Below are positions 34,299-46,460 of a stretch of DNA of 64,000 bases, piece by piece (the first letter of the stretch is position 1; every line of letters begins with the position of its first letter). The DNA is taken from contig NC_092868.1 of assembly GCF_032062135.1 (NCBI RefSeq), positions 50,987,053 to 51,051,052 of the forward strand. The letters run 5' to 3'. The DNA is from Pyxicephalus adspersus. Taxonomy: Eukaryota > Chordata > Amphibia > Anura > Pyxicephalidae. The notes below the pieces were generated by a model. That model saw only the letters and a list, made by a program, of their open reading frames with translations, was not told the origin of the DNA and searched no databases. The translations under genes were made by a program, and so were the position numbers.

Positions 34299-35025
34299 TA
34301 TATACCTACGCATGCAGTGATCACATGGTGGTGGAGGTGACCATGGTCTTCCCCCTTTAATCTTTATGCGAAACTTAATTTAACTAATAAAAAATTGTGA
34401 GCAAGCAGGTTATTTATAAAATAAACTTACCTGTTTGATCGCAATTTTTTAATTACATTTACCTCTCCTCACTCTACCATGGGCATCAATATTTTCTTGG
34501 TTCTGTTCCACGTTTAGGATCTTCAGTCATCTTGATTGGCCAGGCCAGAATAATAAAACTCTCATGTAGGCACATAGGAGTTCATTCACTCCTGGCAGTT
34601 TGGAGTACCCAACTTCGTGGGCAGCCTAAGCAGCTCAGGGAACATTGAAAAGAAAAATTGTGAACATGCAGGCAAGCTTTTTTTTTTATTTTTGCAGCAG
34701 GGCCCCTGTGCAGAATTGATTTTGAGCCCCTGCTACACCTGCCCAACCCAAATGCTGCCTCCACCCACACCCCATGTTTTGCTCACCTCCAAGCACCAAC
34801 CTCTACATTCCCACCCATTTATTCACACTGTGTTTAGGTGTCATAGATCAGCAACAAAGTGCGAGAACCAGTGTTCCTGTGCTGGTCTGAATTGCCCTGT
34901 CCCTATGTCGGAAACCCTGAGGAGCGCCTAAGGCACCTCCATATATCAGCCCCTGCCTTCTGTAATCATGAACCTACCTGCTCATAATCTTTTCTTATTT
35001 GTGTTTAGTTCCACTTTAAGCAAAA
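34299..35025. repeat. Region of diverged frog repeats
   Basis: GATTGGCCAGGCCAGAATAA near 34532 and AGGGAACATTGAAAAGAAAA near 34636 are related to 51885-51985. The segment ends at GTTTAGTTCCACTTTAAG (35006-35023), the inverse of the AAAGTGGAACTAAA end common to frog non-autonomous DNA elements. Individual copies cannot be separated. Confidence 0.45.
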
Positions 35026-35499
35026 AAAGCAAACCTTTATCCAGATATAGTTTTGTGGTACTCTTAGATATTGACTACCTCTCACAGAGATTGCATAATT
35101 CCAGATAATGCTGAACTGATTGATGCTTTTAATGATAAAACATAGAATTTAAAAAATAATATACTATTGCTGTATATTGTAACATGAGAAAATAATTCAT
35201 GCAGATGTGTAAATTTATAGAAAGGTCCCCTTTAAAGTAGGTCACTTATTCAGAAATGGTTTGGGATATTGCCTAATTTGCATATTGATGGCCCTCTTAG
35301 AATCACAGATTGTTAAAGTAAATTATATGTTAAAGTATTATAAAGTACAGAAAGGTTCTTCTGTTCAAGTTTAGGTAGAAGGCCTTGTTTTATTTCATAC
35401 ATGTGGCTTTATTTATAGATAGAATTGAACTTTACCACCCCTGGTTAGTTGTGCTCTTCATAATGAAAAACAGGACAATAATACAAATACATAAACCAT
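35026..35499. other. No recognisable feature
   Basis: AT-rich sequence without frame or TE ends. Confidence 0.45.
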
Positions 35500-35900
35500 T
35501 TTAACTGATGGATTTATCATTTAAAAAGCCTGCCCGAGCAAGGCTGTACATTACAGGTAGGCAACCCTCTGCGAAACGCGACGCTGTGATCTATGCGCTC
35601 CTTATCAGGATTTGTGGCACACTTCAACAACCCCTCAGATTTATAACTCGCAAAAGCATTGACAATTGTCAAAAGTTATACTTGTGTTTACAACAAAGGT
35701 CTTTGATAGTGAACTCTATTTATCCCGCTTGAGCCAAGGCTCCTTTTCACTCATGCGAGAGAGCTTATGATGACCTGAAATCCCTGTGTCGGTGACAGAA
35801 CGGTTCGTTTCTAGAAGCAAAACTGTAGCAATAAATAAGGGCACTGTGAAGGTTGTGAAATGTTTAATGTCGATGGAACTTTGTGAGCGGATTCTGTGTT
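35500..35900. promoter_or_regulatory. Candidate conserved non-coding block with TALE-type palindrome
   Basis: CpG-retaining core (GCCCGAGC, TCTGCGAAACGCGACGC, ATGCGCTCC, AACTCGC, TATCCCGC, CATGCGAG, GTGTCGGTG, AACGGTTCG), with a perfect 14-bp palindrome TTGACAATTGTCAA at 35659-35672. TGACA half-sites facing each other are the form bound by MEIS/PKNOX/TGIF-type TALE homeodomains. No coding signature across the whole block. Confidence 0.45.
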
Positions 35901-36849
35901 ACTCTGATATTCTGTGATGACTGCAACATTTTAAAACTAACTAATAAATAAAAGGAAAAGCTAATACCGGCATTAAAGTTTAATCTGCTAATATTTTGCC
36001 TTCTGTGGTTCCTTCTTTCCATCTTTGTAAACATGCTAATGAAATTTTTAAATAAAACTTTTTTATCTTTTTTTTTTAATAAATACCATATTTTAGGATT
36101 AGTAACAATGCAGGCAGGTTGGTGGGAGGGGCTGGCAAGGTGACGTAACTTATAAAAACATCACTCCGCCCCGCCTACTAGGAGCCCTCAGCCCCTATGC
36201 AAGGTGCAGGCTACAATCAAAATACTTTCTTTCTATAATAAAAATATTATATATATTATTGTAATACTTTTATTTTATTTTATTTAGTTTTATTATTAAT
36301 TAAAATAGTAAGGCCATTGAGTAAAAAAACACGTAGTAGCAAAAAATTAAAGACAAATAATATAGACAAAATTCTTACAAATTACAAAAACAATATAAAA
36401 ATTGCTAATGATATTATCGTTATATTTTTATTGTTATTATTTTTTTGTTTTATTGGGCTGTTTACTGGAAAAAATGGTAATGAATATTTTAAATTATTTG
36501 TTGAGTAAGCAATCAATAGTTGTAAATGAGTACATCTTTGTGGACCGATCACAGTGATTTAATTAATCGTGCTCTTGTCCTGACACCCATCTATAGACCT
36601 TTTACTATTTTTCTATTAATCATCCAGACATCTCCTCAAACCCCCGAGGGCGTAAGGTTATTTTTTTTTTCACCATCCTTAATCCGTTACTTTAAGAATC
36701 AGCCTTCCATCTCTATTACACAGACTTTAGACTGGGGAAATCCCAAGCAGAAAATTCATAATGTAAGGAAGCTGGTTTTTCTTTCTCATTCCTAAGGTGG
36801 TAACCTTTTAAGGTGGCATTAAAATGAAACACGGCTTCTAAGACACCCA
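35901..36849. repeat. AT-rich; contains diverged frog repeat at about 36000-36200
   Basis: ACATGCTAATGAAAT at 36031-36045 followed by AAATAAAACTTTTT is a diverged match to 41218-41250. Then GGGAGGGGCTGG at 36125 resembles 44996. The rest (36225-36520) is TA/TTAT-rich, and 63-89-codon frames in it are chance. Confidence 0.45.
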
Positions 36850-37160
36850 ATCCTCCCCTGTTTTCATGACATTATGAGTCCCTGTTGGCTAGCGACAGCC
36901 ACATTGATTTTTTACTATATAGATAAGAGACAAAAGGATAAAAGCCGAGATTAAAATGCGCCGTTTGCCCCCCGAGGAACCGAACAGCCGAAAAGTGTTT
37001 AGAACGAACTCGTTTAATAGAAAAACACAATATTGTTTTAAAACAATACACTGATGAAACTGTTAAAGGGGACCTGTGAAGTTCCCAGTTTCAAAGGTGA
37101 AATACTGAGCTTTGGCCCATCGCTGGAGGACATCGAATCCTCACTTCTTAGTAGCCACAT
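36850..37160. promoter_or_regulatory. Candidate conserved non-coding block
   Basis: Unique sequence with AAGCCGAG, TGCGCCGTTTG, CCCGAGG, AACCGAACAGCCGAAAAG, AACGAACTCGTTTAATAG; the AACGAACTCGTT segment is a near palindrome. AT-rich flanks. Inference. Confidence 0.36.
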
Positions 37161-38254
37161 CTGATACATCAGGATAGCTGTGTTTGGGGAATACCTCTCC
37201 TGCATTACAAGCAGGCAAGAATATGGGGATTCCGTATGTCAACGAATGACTGAGGAATCAGGTCAGGTTTGCCTGATGTCCTACAGATAAACCTAAAAAG
37301 CAAGGTGAAGATCTTAGCAGGCTGTTTTCTATTTATAAATTTAAAGGTTTTTTTTTTCAATGTTGACTATTTAATCATCATGTTATTTATAGAAAGATGC
37401 TAGTCACTGTTACTATCAGTAGTAAACATTTACAATATTAGGCTTTGAATCTGCCTTTTATTTTAAATTATTAGCTACAAATGAGCTTTTTAAGCTGACT
37501 TCAGTCTTGCACAGTTGTACAGCCTTCCTAATCTGGTTTCACTGCTCATTGTAAGCTTCTCACAGTATGCATTAGAAATTGCAGCAAATAGGATTTCCTA
37601 ATGTCATACAATCCTTTCCTCTCAAGCCGAAGCTGTCCCCCCTCCCCTTTCTTTCAATAAATGGATTTCAGTTATTTCAATCATGGAGGTTCAGTACCCC
37701 ACATTTCTGCATTGTATAAAGAAGTGGTATTGGGATGATATTACTGGGTCTTAAACAATGCAAATAATAAAAACATCAAGGTTTTATTTAAAAAAATTGT
37801 TTTGCTAAAGGGGGCAACCAATGATGGCAAACTATAAACATATGAAAATTCCTCTACTACCGTTACCAGTACAGAACTGAAGGGAAACTCAAAATCTGGC
37901 TGTCACCAGAAAGGTCAGCTCTTCCAATGGGAACATTGAGAAAGGCAACTAACTAGAGAGGCATTCTACCTTTATTTTAGAGAGTTTTCTTCTCACTTCA
38001 ACTGTGTCTTTCAATGGGGATTCTAATCATAGCTTACTTTATATAAAACCTCAAAAAATAAAACTTTTTTTAAGGATACACTTTTCAATGAAAAGACCTT
38101 TGCTGTATTAATAATCTAAATTTAGGGCATTTTTTTTCTTAGTGCCATAGGTGAATTGACTTTGAACAATAGCATCCCCTTACCCTTCCTGCTTTGCTGA
38201 TCTGTCATATGTTCCTGGTCAATGATTTTAGGGGTATCAAACTTTAATGCCTGT
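37161..38254. other. No recognisable feature
   Basis: AT-rich, no frame above background, no TE ends. Confidence 0.45.
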
Positions 38255-38297
38255 GGCCCTGATGAAGAGGGAATGTCAAAGCTGCCAAAATGTGTTG
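38255..38297 (+). ncRNA. Degenerate hammerhead-like repeat motif
   Basis: GGCCCTGATGAAGAGGG is followed ~20 bp later by CAAAATGTGTTGG, which reads as CGAAACGCGTTGG with its CpGs decayed to CA/TG. The CTGATGA and GAAAC boxes of a hammerhead core are thus recognisable but broken (GAAA is AAAA here). The downstream GTTATTTTATGGGAC is the rest of a dispersed frog repeat. Confidence 0.4.
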
Positions 38298-38589
38298 GGT
38301 TATTTTATGGGACTTTTTTTATTTGCTAATATACAATTTTTGACCACAGTGAAAGATTCAACATAACAGCCAGGTACCCTTTTCTAAAGAAGATTCACAG
38401 CAATCTTCCAAGTTCTTGTATAGCATGTTTACAACTAAACCTACTAAAATTACTGCTAACAGTTGTAATAAACTTTTTTTATTTATTCGTGAGCCTCCCG
38501 TTTTGCTTTTAAAATTTTACAGTTATTTTTCCAATAAAAAATCTATATTTTCCCTCTCAAACAAAGAGAAAAAAACACTATTTATAAGA
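38298..38589. other. No recognisable feature
   Basis: AT-rich continuation, possibly the body of the repeat carrying the preceding motif. Confidence 0.35.
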
Positions 38590-39000
38590 TAAAGCTGTCA
38601 GATTGAAGCATGCAGCAAAATGTTTGACAATGCACAAATCATCTGAAAGCTGTAATTATATCACCAGAGAATGGATGCATTGCAATGTTGTTTTCCTTGT
38701 CGCAATTAAAAAGCCATGTTATATCTGGGAGTTTCTCTTTTTCGGCTGTGAATTTTTTTCTCTGCTCGCTGCTAACGCACCTTGGAAAACTTTTGATGTA
38801 TTCGCATCTGAAACTGCAATTAACACCCTTTTTTTCAGGTCGCCCCACAAGATTAATTTTCCGAACATAGATTAATGCAAATGCTCGCTAAAGTGTTTTG
38901 AAAATATTTTCTCTATTAATCTCAATCAACAGCAGATTACCGCCTGGGTAAGTAATGAAGTTGTTATGGCGTTTCGGCAAAATGGCAAATAATAAACAGC
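38590..39000. promoter_or_regulatory. Candidate conserved non-coding block
   Basis: AT-rich block with many homeodomain-type cores (GATTAATTTTCCG, GATTAATGCAAATGC, CTATTAATCTC, GATTACCGCC, AAGTAATGAAG) and interspersed CpGs (GTCGCAATT, TTTCGGC, GCTCGCTGCTAACG, TTCGCATC, TATGGCGTTTCGGC). No simple repeats. The overlapping frames on both strands show no domain. Confidence 0.4.
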
Positions 39001-40535
39001 TGCATAGAACCTTAAAAAGCTAAGGATAGAATCAGCAATAAATTTGGTCTACAGAGGAACTATTCTGTCTATTTTTGTATCATTGTAATTACCTAGTTTA
39101 AGTAATAAAAGGTTGAAAACAGTGTTTTATAATAGCGTGTGACTACTACGGCCTTTTTTACCTTCCCAATGTAGATCGAAGGTAAAACCTTCTTTAAATA
39201 GAACTATTATTGATATTTGAAAGTACATAATCACATATGAAAAAAAAACCCAGCCACCCACCCATCTAAGCCCACTTTGATCCACACATGTGGGTCCTAC
39301 TCCCCCCCCCCCACACACACACACATTTCCCAAATACATTATTATCTTTCCCAACAGCTGTGCCCTCCCATGAATGTATGTAGGCCTTACCAAAAGTCTA
39401 TAGACTTAAATAGGAAGTAACTTTGGTATATCTCAAAGAGCGTGAAAGATCAAGGTCATAGCTTGAGGGAGCTAAGGAAGAAAGGTTGTGGATTCAAAAG
39501 GTAATTTTTGGTGTGCATCTCTAGTTTTGTGCAATGATTTCAAACTTGATGTTTGATTTATTTGCACAGTAATTCCCAAGTCACAGTTTAGAAAAAAAAC
39601 AATCACCTCCCAGAATCTGATAAAATATCCTCAATGAAATTCCCCTTTCCAAATGGACCTAATGGTGAGCAAGCCCATTCAGTGGTTTGCAGGTCATCAG
39701 TGTGTGATGTCCTAGATTTTAAACTACAAATCCTGTGACCATCTGCACCTTATGCATAATTCAAGGCATGTTACTGAGGGTTACCAAAGGCAACACTACA
39801 TGGGGCAATCAATAGAGGCATGGCCAGACACTATCTGCGATGTCTATCAGTGATGACAAAGCTGTAAATAACAATCCATTTGCTTGGATGCATTATCCTG
39901 CTTTAATTTCAGAAGAGGTGGGCTAACATTTTTCTCCTTCAAAAGCAATTTAGGGAAAAACAAAAAAATTAAGATTGGTGTGACAGTTTTTTTTCTAGCT
40001 TTGCCAGGGGGATTAGAGGGAAGAACAGCAACACCTACAGAACAAAATTTAGGCTTCACAATAACCCATCTGAAAATAGCAGGCAGGACAGTGATGATGA
40101 GTCTGCCTTCTGACTCATTCAGCTGCGTGTATGAACTTGAACTATTGAGCTCTGTAAAATAAGGTTTTTTATTTTCAAACAAATCAGCTACGAAAAGTAG
40201 AGGTAAATATTTTTAACCATTTGTAAATGATCCTTGTTTAGTATGTCATTTGAAATTGAGAAATGAAAAAATATTATTCCCTAAAGCATATAAACAGTAT
40301 GAAGTGATGCATTTTAAATATGTGCCAAACCTCAAAAATAAAATGTTTAAAGTCAGCAAGCTTTTAAGTTGTAGAACGATATCGCAGCAAAAAAAATCTC
40401 TTGGATATACTCTCAACCCTAGTAAAGATGTCCAAATTGACATCTAAAATGCGTTATATTTTGCAATATAAGTCATTTAAAAATTTATATTTATGTTGTT
40501 ATCTGTGCACTAAACCCCTACTTAAAAAATAAAGC
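39001..40535. other. No gene; C run with CA repeat inside
   Basis: C run at 39303-39312 followed by (CA)n to 39326. Several 60-110-codon frames overlap on opposite strands (39847-40447) and look like chance. No TE termini. Confidence 0.5.
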
Positions 40536-40930
40536 ACCTCCATCGTTTGTAAGCGCCAAGTCGTAAAAGCCATTGTAGCGTTTTGTTATGAATATAATAT
40601 TGGTGGCCTAAACAAAAAATCATTTCTCAGATTGTTATTCCTGTTGACTATTTCAAGCTAATGCTGGCAGTACGATCTTGTGCAAGCAGCCACTTCCCAG
40701 ACGTAGTATGGGGTCACTGCTGGAGCTGTATGGCTTTCCAAAGAAGGCAAAAAATAGCACTGAATCCCTAGATTATGCTGCCGGTGACAGACAAACGTTT
40801 TCCGAAATCCACATGGCTCTAAAAATCCCTCTGTTATAATATTGAGTGGAGAGTAAGCTTATTTAACATGCAAATTCAGACATATATAAACAAGATTGCA
40901 ATCAGCCCTTTTATTCACAGGATGGCGGCA
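40536..40930. promoter_or_regulatory. Candidate conserved non-coding block
   Basis: Unique sequence with CpGs (CATCGTTTG, AAGCGCC, GTCGTAAAAG, GTAGCG, TACGATC, GACGTAG, GCCGGTGAC, AACGTTTTCCG) and AT-rich ends, no simple repeats. Inference. Confidence 0.38.
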
Positions 40931-41109
40931 ACCCAAAATGCAAGATTTTTCCCCACTGGCAACATACTATGGCCAACTTGCTTGTCAAACGTGATTTACA
41001 TAGAATGGTAATTTTATGTGTGGGATCAAATGCCCTTTTCTACTAAAATGTTTAAAAGATATTTGAATTTGCTGAAGAACTTGCTCATCCTGGTCTGTGG
41101 ACAGAACTC

Positions 41110-42000
41110 ACCTTATTTAAAGCAAATCTAAAGCCAAAACATGATTTTATCATTTTGGATAGAGTAGGAAATAAATAAAAATGAAGTATTTTCTGATTAT
41201 TGCCTTCCTGCCCATCAACATGCTAATGAAATGTTTGAATAAAACTTTATCATTTTCATTACATACATTGGAACATATTTTAGACCAAGTCATGTCATCA
41301 ATGAGTCTGCATGCTGCTCCACACAAAGCAGGCAGATCCTGGATAATGGGAGAAGCTGACAAGGTGTTGTACATAGGTTCCTGAAAAATCACAGCCTAGC
41401 TTCTGCCACAATCAGCAATTATGCACAGCATACATGTTGGGTTTGGCACTGGCTTGTTTGATTACAGGTGCCCTGCAGTGATAACAGGACTGGGATCGTG
41501 TCACTACCTTGTTCTAAGAAACCATCATCTTTATCATCGACGTCTAGCAGCCCTTTTCGGTCATTGCATAGTCTTTGATAATTTAACACCTACATATACA
41601 CAGGAGTTACATTTTCCTCTGCCTCAGAGAGCCAGGGTTCTTTTTTTGTTTTTTTGCAAAAGAGACTTTGTATGTTTCTTTTGTCAGGTAACTCCTGGTT
41701 TTCCAGTTTAGGTCCAGGTCCACTTTCAAACGCCTTGATGGGTGGATGTTGGTCTGGAAGAATGAGCATACCTAGGAAGGTTGTATTTGCATGCGGACTG
41801 TCCTAGGTAATGCCCACATGTGATCCTTAACCTTTATGATTACTAATGAAATCTGTTGAGACTGAAATCTAATGAATGAGGTGGGCCAAAATAGGCTGGG
41901 AGGAAAAGGAATGAGGTGGCTCTATCTGATTTGTTGTACCGGGTAGCTTCTAGTGTACAAGCTCACAATGTGCAGTGAAATGTCTGCAATATCCTCCTCA
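41110..42000 (+). repeat. Cluster of diverged frog repeat copies
   Basis: AAATCTAAAGCCAAAACATG and TTTTGGATAGAGTAGG at 41121-41170 resemble the head of a common frog element. ACATGCTAATGAAAT at 41218-41232 matches 36031. CTAGGTAATGCCCACATGTG at 41803-41822 is shared exactly with 45165-45184, with a similar continuation (GAGGTGGGC, GTAGCTTCTA.TGTAC). Copy boundaries are not defined. Confidence 0.55.
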
Positions 42001-44329
42001 AAACTTGATATTTCTTAACATTTTTTTTCATAATTATTAAAAGATTTGTGAATGGTTTATATATTGGAGTAGGCACATCCACTGTTGTATCCACTAACAT
42101 TTGTGTTGGCCTTAAGGAACCTATTTTTACCTTTCAAAAAGCTGAAATACAAAATCACATACAAGTATGAAAATCACTGAAATAACATATTTATTTCTAA
42201 ATTCAGATAAGCCTACAGTTTTCTTTAAAACTTCTAATAATTTAGCACATCCAACCCAAAGCTACATTTTCATTGCTGAGTGAAATTACCCTTTAAATGT
42301 ATCCTTCCGTTACTCTAATGAGATATAACATTTCAAACTTTGTGGCAGCAAATCCATCTTAAATATATTGCAGGAGTTTGTTTTTCGTTACTTTTTTTTT
42401 ATTCCACTGTATTACGTGTATGGGGTGATTGATGTGTTTCTTTTGTCTCTTGTGATACACAGGCTTGTGGCTGTGCAATAGTTTTTTTTTCCTAGGTTTT
42501 GCTAGAAATTTTGGCAGGAGCCTCAGCATTCTGTAACTTATGTTATATAAGGACACGGCCATATGTCACCGACAGATTGTCAACCACCATCCATCACTTG
42601 CTATGTATTTTAAATAAATATATATATGGAAAAAGCATACTGCAAGTGAATTTATAAAAAGGCTTTAAAGTGGAATCAAAGTCAAAATTTCTTCTCTCCT
42701 CTGATTTGCCACACAATTGTTACTTATAAGAACAAAATCTTTTTTAAAATTATGTACCTTAAAAGATTTAAAATGACTTACTTTTACTGTCACCCACAAC
42801 CTGTACTGTTCAGACGTGTGCCAAGCTTAGCTTTCCTACTGTGACGGAGAGTAGAACAAAAAATTGCTAAGTAAACAAACCAGGATCATTTTGCATGAAA
42901 GATGAACTATTCCCTCCCTTGTACAGCCCTCTCCCTGATCAGGATATGACCTAACAATGCAAAATGGCTACTAATAACTAATGTATTGTGAATGCTTAGG
43001 GCTGTTATTTTTTCTGATATTAGTACTATGGGACAAAGGCAAGCTGGACAACTGCAGGAATTAATTACACAGTGCAATTTTGCTTTAAGAAACCAAAATC
43101 TAACCGAAAAGGAGATGTTGTTTTAAGGATCAGTCTACCAAAAACTGATACTTTTTGTACATTAGGTGCAAACCTACTAGTTTCATATGTGTCTCCAGAA
43201 CCTGGTGGTGACAATTCTGTACCTATGTTCCATTGCCTGGCTACCTGCCACAGTCAAGCTTGTGAAGAAGTCCTGCTTTCTCTGATAAATTTGTATTTTA
43301 TTTTATAAAAAATAGAAAGGACGCAAAAAGGTTGATAAGAACACCCAGCATCCTAGGTGGGCACGAACAGGACAGGGAACACCTAAGCATTGGATTCCTA
43401 GGTGTATCTGGAGTACACATAGGCAGGGTCCTCTTTCTTCTTGACCCTTCTTTAGTTCTGGGCTGAATCCTCAATAATTCAAAGAGCAATGCTGATATGA
43501 CTTCACCATCATTCTTTGCCTCAATGGATGTGTGCCCAAAACTCTGATTACAAAACAGTGGGTCCAAAAGTTTGGCTGTTGAAACAGCTTAAGTATTTGA
43601 CATTTCTTGCTGCACCTCCAGCTACACCCCTGTGGTATGGTAATGGGGTCGATTTGAACTCTTTTGTAGCTTACTTATAAATTTAAAGAACAGACCTCAT
43701 CCAATATATTGCTCACATTTGGACTTATAAGTTGCTCTTTTTTGCAAAATTGTTTTTGAGTTGTGTAGCGAAAAAGCAGCTAAAGGGACCCAATGAGCCT
43801 TTTACCACTACTTGTATGATCAGCTGGATAGGCAAATGGTAAATATCTAAAAAGTTCCACCCCTGGGAAATTTTGGGGAATATAAGTAGATCAGTATGTT
43901 CCTCACTGAATCTAATTATCTGGTTGACTGGCCTTCTGGATTACGGCCTTGACAGGTTGATCTAAAATCTGCTACTTTATCCAATAAAGGAACTGCTAGA
44001 TATCTAATCACTCATTATTCTGACGCCAGTCATTTTATAATTTATATTCACTTTAGGTACCCTATGTATCTTGTGCTTCAGAGCCTCTGTATATCTATTT
44101 ACACTGCTTATATTGAGGCTTCTATGTTTGGACAAAACTGTATCATTTATTTTTATCTGCAGAGACTTCCAATGCAATTACACTGTAGCTGGCTGATTAA
44201 ACCATTGCCGAGTTCTATATAGGGCTCCTCTTCTGATATCTCCGACATGTCAACTCATGTGAGCTATGTTATAGAATGGTATTTGCTCTACTAATTGCCT
44301 TTTAGCCTTGTCTCAATCTTCAGGTCTCC
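42001..44329. other. No gene; one MITE-like head
   Basis: TTTAAAGTGGAATCAAAGTC at 42663-42682 resembles the AAAGTGGAACTAAA terminus of frog elements. Other short frames (78-89 codons around 43072-43567) carry no domain. Confidence 0.45.
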
Positions 44330-44660
44330 ATTGTTAGAATGTCATATTCTGTGAACCCGCAGACGCGTTGCATTAATATTGTCCAATCTTTGACAATTGT
44401 CTCCTGAATATTAATCCTCACCAATCTCCATGTGGCTGAAACTGGATGCTAGACAGGCTAGGCATAAGGGACAGTCAATATTGCGGTGCCGTGATATGTG
44501 ACATTTGGTGTTATGGTTTATAAATCAGCGGCGTAACAAAGCACCTTATAATTCCACCGCACAAGATGGATCGTTAGGGAAGGAGGATTCGCAGATTATG
44601 TAAAAAGCGGTTAATTTACCAGCAAGAAACAGGAATGAAGTAGGAAGAAGAATTTAATAG
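44330..44660. promoter_or_regulatory. Candidate conserved non-coding block with dyad
   Basis: A dyad TTAATATT (44373-44380) and AATATTAA (44407-44414) encloses CCAATCTTTGACAATTGTC, which carries SOX-like CAAT/ATTG cores and a TGACAATTGT palindrome resembling that at 35659. CpGs persist on both sides (GACGCGTTGC, ATTGCGGTGCCGTG, AGCGGCGTAAC, CACCGC, GATCGTT, TTCGCAG, AAGCGG). No frame; among the strongest candidates by eye. Confidence 0.5.
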
Positions 44661-44789
44661 GAGGCGATTTAAAGTTGTATTCAGGTCAAATATCATTATT
44701 TTGTTTAAACTGATTTAAGAGAGTTTGCTGACTAGTTGAATTTTCAAATCTGGCGGCAGATTTCCCAACTACATAAGTGCCAAAATGCT

Positions 44790-45340
44790 CTTAAAGCTGA
44801 AGTTGAATCTTCTCCTATTTTGCCTTACTTGATACTTGATTACTCCTATATCCTCCCCCCTCCATCCCCATCAGTATGCAAACAAGATTTTAAAACAAAA
44901 CATTTCTGTTTAGCTTACATACCTCATTTTAGCCCCAGCGGTATCACATCACTGGGCCTCTATGCTTCTCTACGCAATGAAGATTATGGCTTATGGGAGG
45001 GGCTGGTAGGTTGCTCCACATAGCTTACTACAAACATCACAGCACCCTGATATAAAGTGGAGGGTGGGTTTTGGTTGGAACTATGCAAATATCAAAATCT
45101 CCCAATGGCTGGATGTCTGGAAAGGTAGGTGTTACTAGGCAATCTGAACTTACATGCAGACCCCCTAGGTAATGCCCACATGTGATGGTGTACTTCCATG
45201 ATTTCCATGATGTTGGGGAGGAAAGTGTTAGATGATTCTGGATGTCCTCCAGCCAGGAAATTAGGTGGGCGTTGTCTGAATTGCTGCAGCTTCTATTGTA
45301 CATTATGAGACACTCACAACATACCATTAACTCCGAAAAA
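44790..45340 (+). repeat. Diverged frog repeat, second copy of a two-copy family
   Basis: It contains GGGAGGGGCTGGTAGG near 44996 (related to 36125) and CTAGGTAATGCCCACATGTG at 45165-45184 shared exactly with 41803-41822, with similar order of flanking phrases. The minus frame here (107 codons) is a by-product. Confidence 0.55.
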
Positions 45341-46009
45341 AAAGAAAGGAGCCTGTACAACTATGCAAGATAGAAGGGTAGGCTGGAATCCAACTCTAAT
45401 ACAGCTCAGCTTTACAAGCCTATTGAAAAGTCTCTGAACATGGAGGATGGGGTTTTTATGGGTTTTTTATGGGAACATGTCCCAGGTAAAAATACATTTA
45501 AAAAAGTTCATAGAGGGTATACAGACGAGACATTTTTGAAAGTGATAGTAGATACCCCATGCATGTATTTAACACTTTTATTATAAATACTTTTTAATAA
45601 AATATAGATTCACTTTAAAGCCTAAAAGAAGCAAAACCATTGTTATTGTAATATATACCATAGAAGTGTTTGAACACCTGTCAGGTTGCTTTTGTTTCCA
45701 GTGTCCAATCATCCTTTGAGGATGATTTCCCTCACTTTCTGTCTTGGTGACCCCTTGACACATACTTACACACGGGATATCACAGGTGCAGGAAGAGGGA
45801 GCAGATCTCACCAATTAGGACCCAGCAGAGGTTCTAAGCCTTTTCTACTGATTAAAAGGGGATTTATTGCCATGTGTGTTTCCCTTGCAGAAATGTCTCC
45901 AAACTTCCTTTTCCACGAACATTACAGGAAGTGAATGGTAAACTTTAAGAAGGCTTCAAACCTTCTTCTACTTTATTGCAAATTAGCAAATATTTTAGCT
46001 GGAGTTGAT
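45341..46009. other. No recognisable feature
   Basis: Mixed sequence without TE ends or supportable frame. Confidence 0.45.
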
Positions 46010-46460
46010 TTTTACGTACAGTTGCTGCATTTGCTGATGGCATTAGCAATTGATTGATTTTGCTTGTCTGGATGCGCTCTTTAATAAGCCCTATAGGACA
46101 GCGAGGAGCTTGCGAGTGACCTATCATTTTATGACACACAGAAGAGGACACAATGTGTTATTTTTACCAGCATTATTCCTTTTATTGCAGGTTTAGATAA
46201 TCAGCCAAATATCTGAGGATTGTCAGAGTTATCTGCAGGCAAATTTATCACCCCAGCAGGAACACTCCTTTCCACATGAAAAATTGTTCTAAAACAAATT
46301 CATGAACCCAACGCTATTAGGCATGAAAGTGACTTTCTACTTAATTCACTACAGTTAAAGGTCTCCTGCAGATGCTCATTTTCCAGAATGAAATAAAACA
46401 CCTCACGCATTTTCTTACATAACTCCAGTCAGCGGCGGCTCAGGGAGATGTAACTGTGAC
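46010..46460. promoter_or_regulatory. Candidate conserved non-coding block
   Basis: Repeat-free ~450 bp with AT-rich homeodomain-like segments (GGCATTAGCAATTGATTGAT near 46038) and sparse CpGs (TTTTACGTAC, GATGCGCTC, CAGCGAGG, CTTGCGAG, CAACGCTATTAGG, CACGC, AGCGGCGGC). Inference. Confidence 0.36.

Noticed and set aside
35565..35615. CGAAACGCG and CTTATCAGG as another hammerhead-like copy
   Set aside because: The boxes are on opposite strands with respect to each other, so no core can form.
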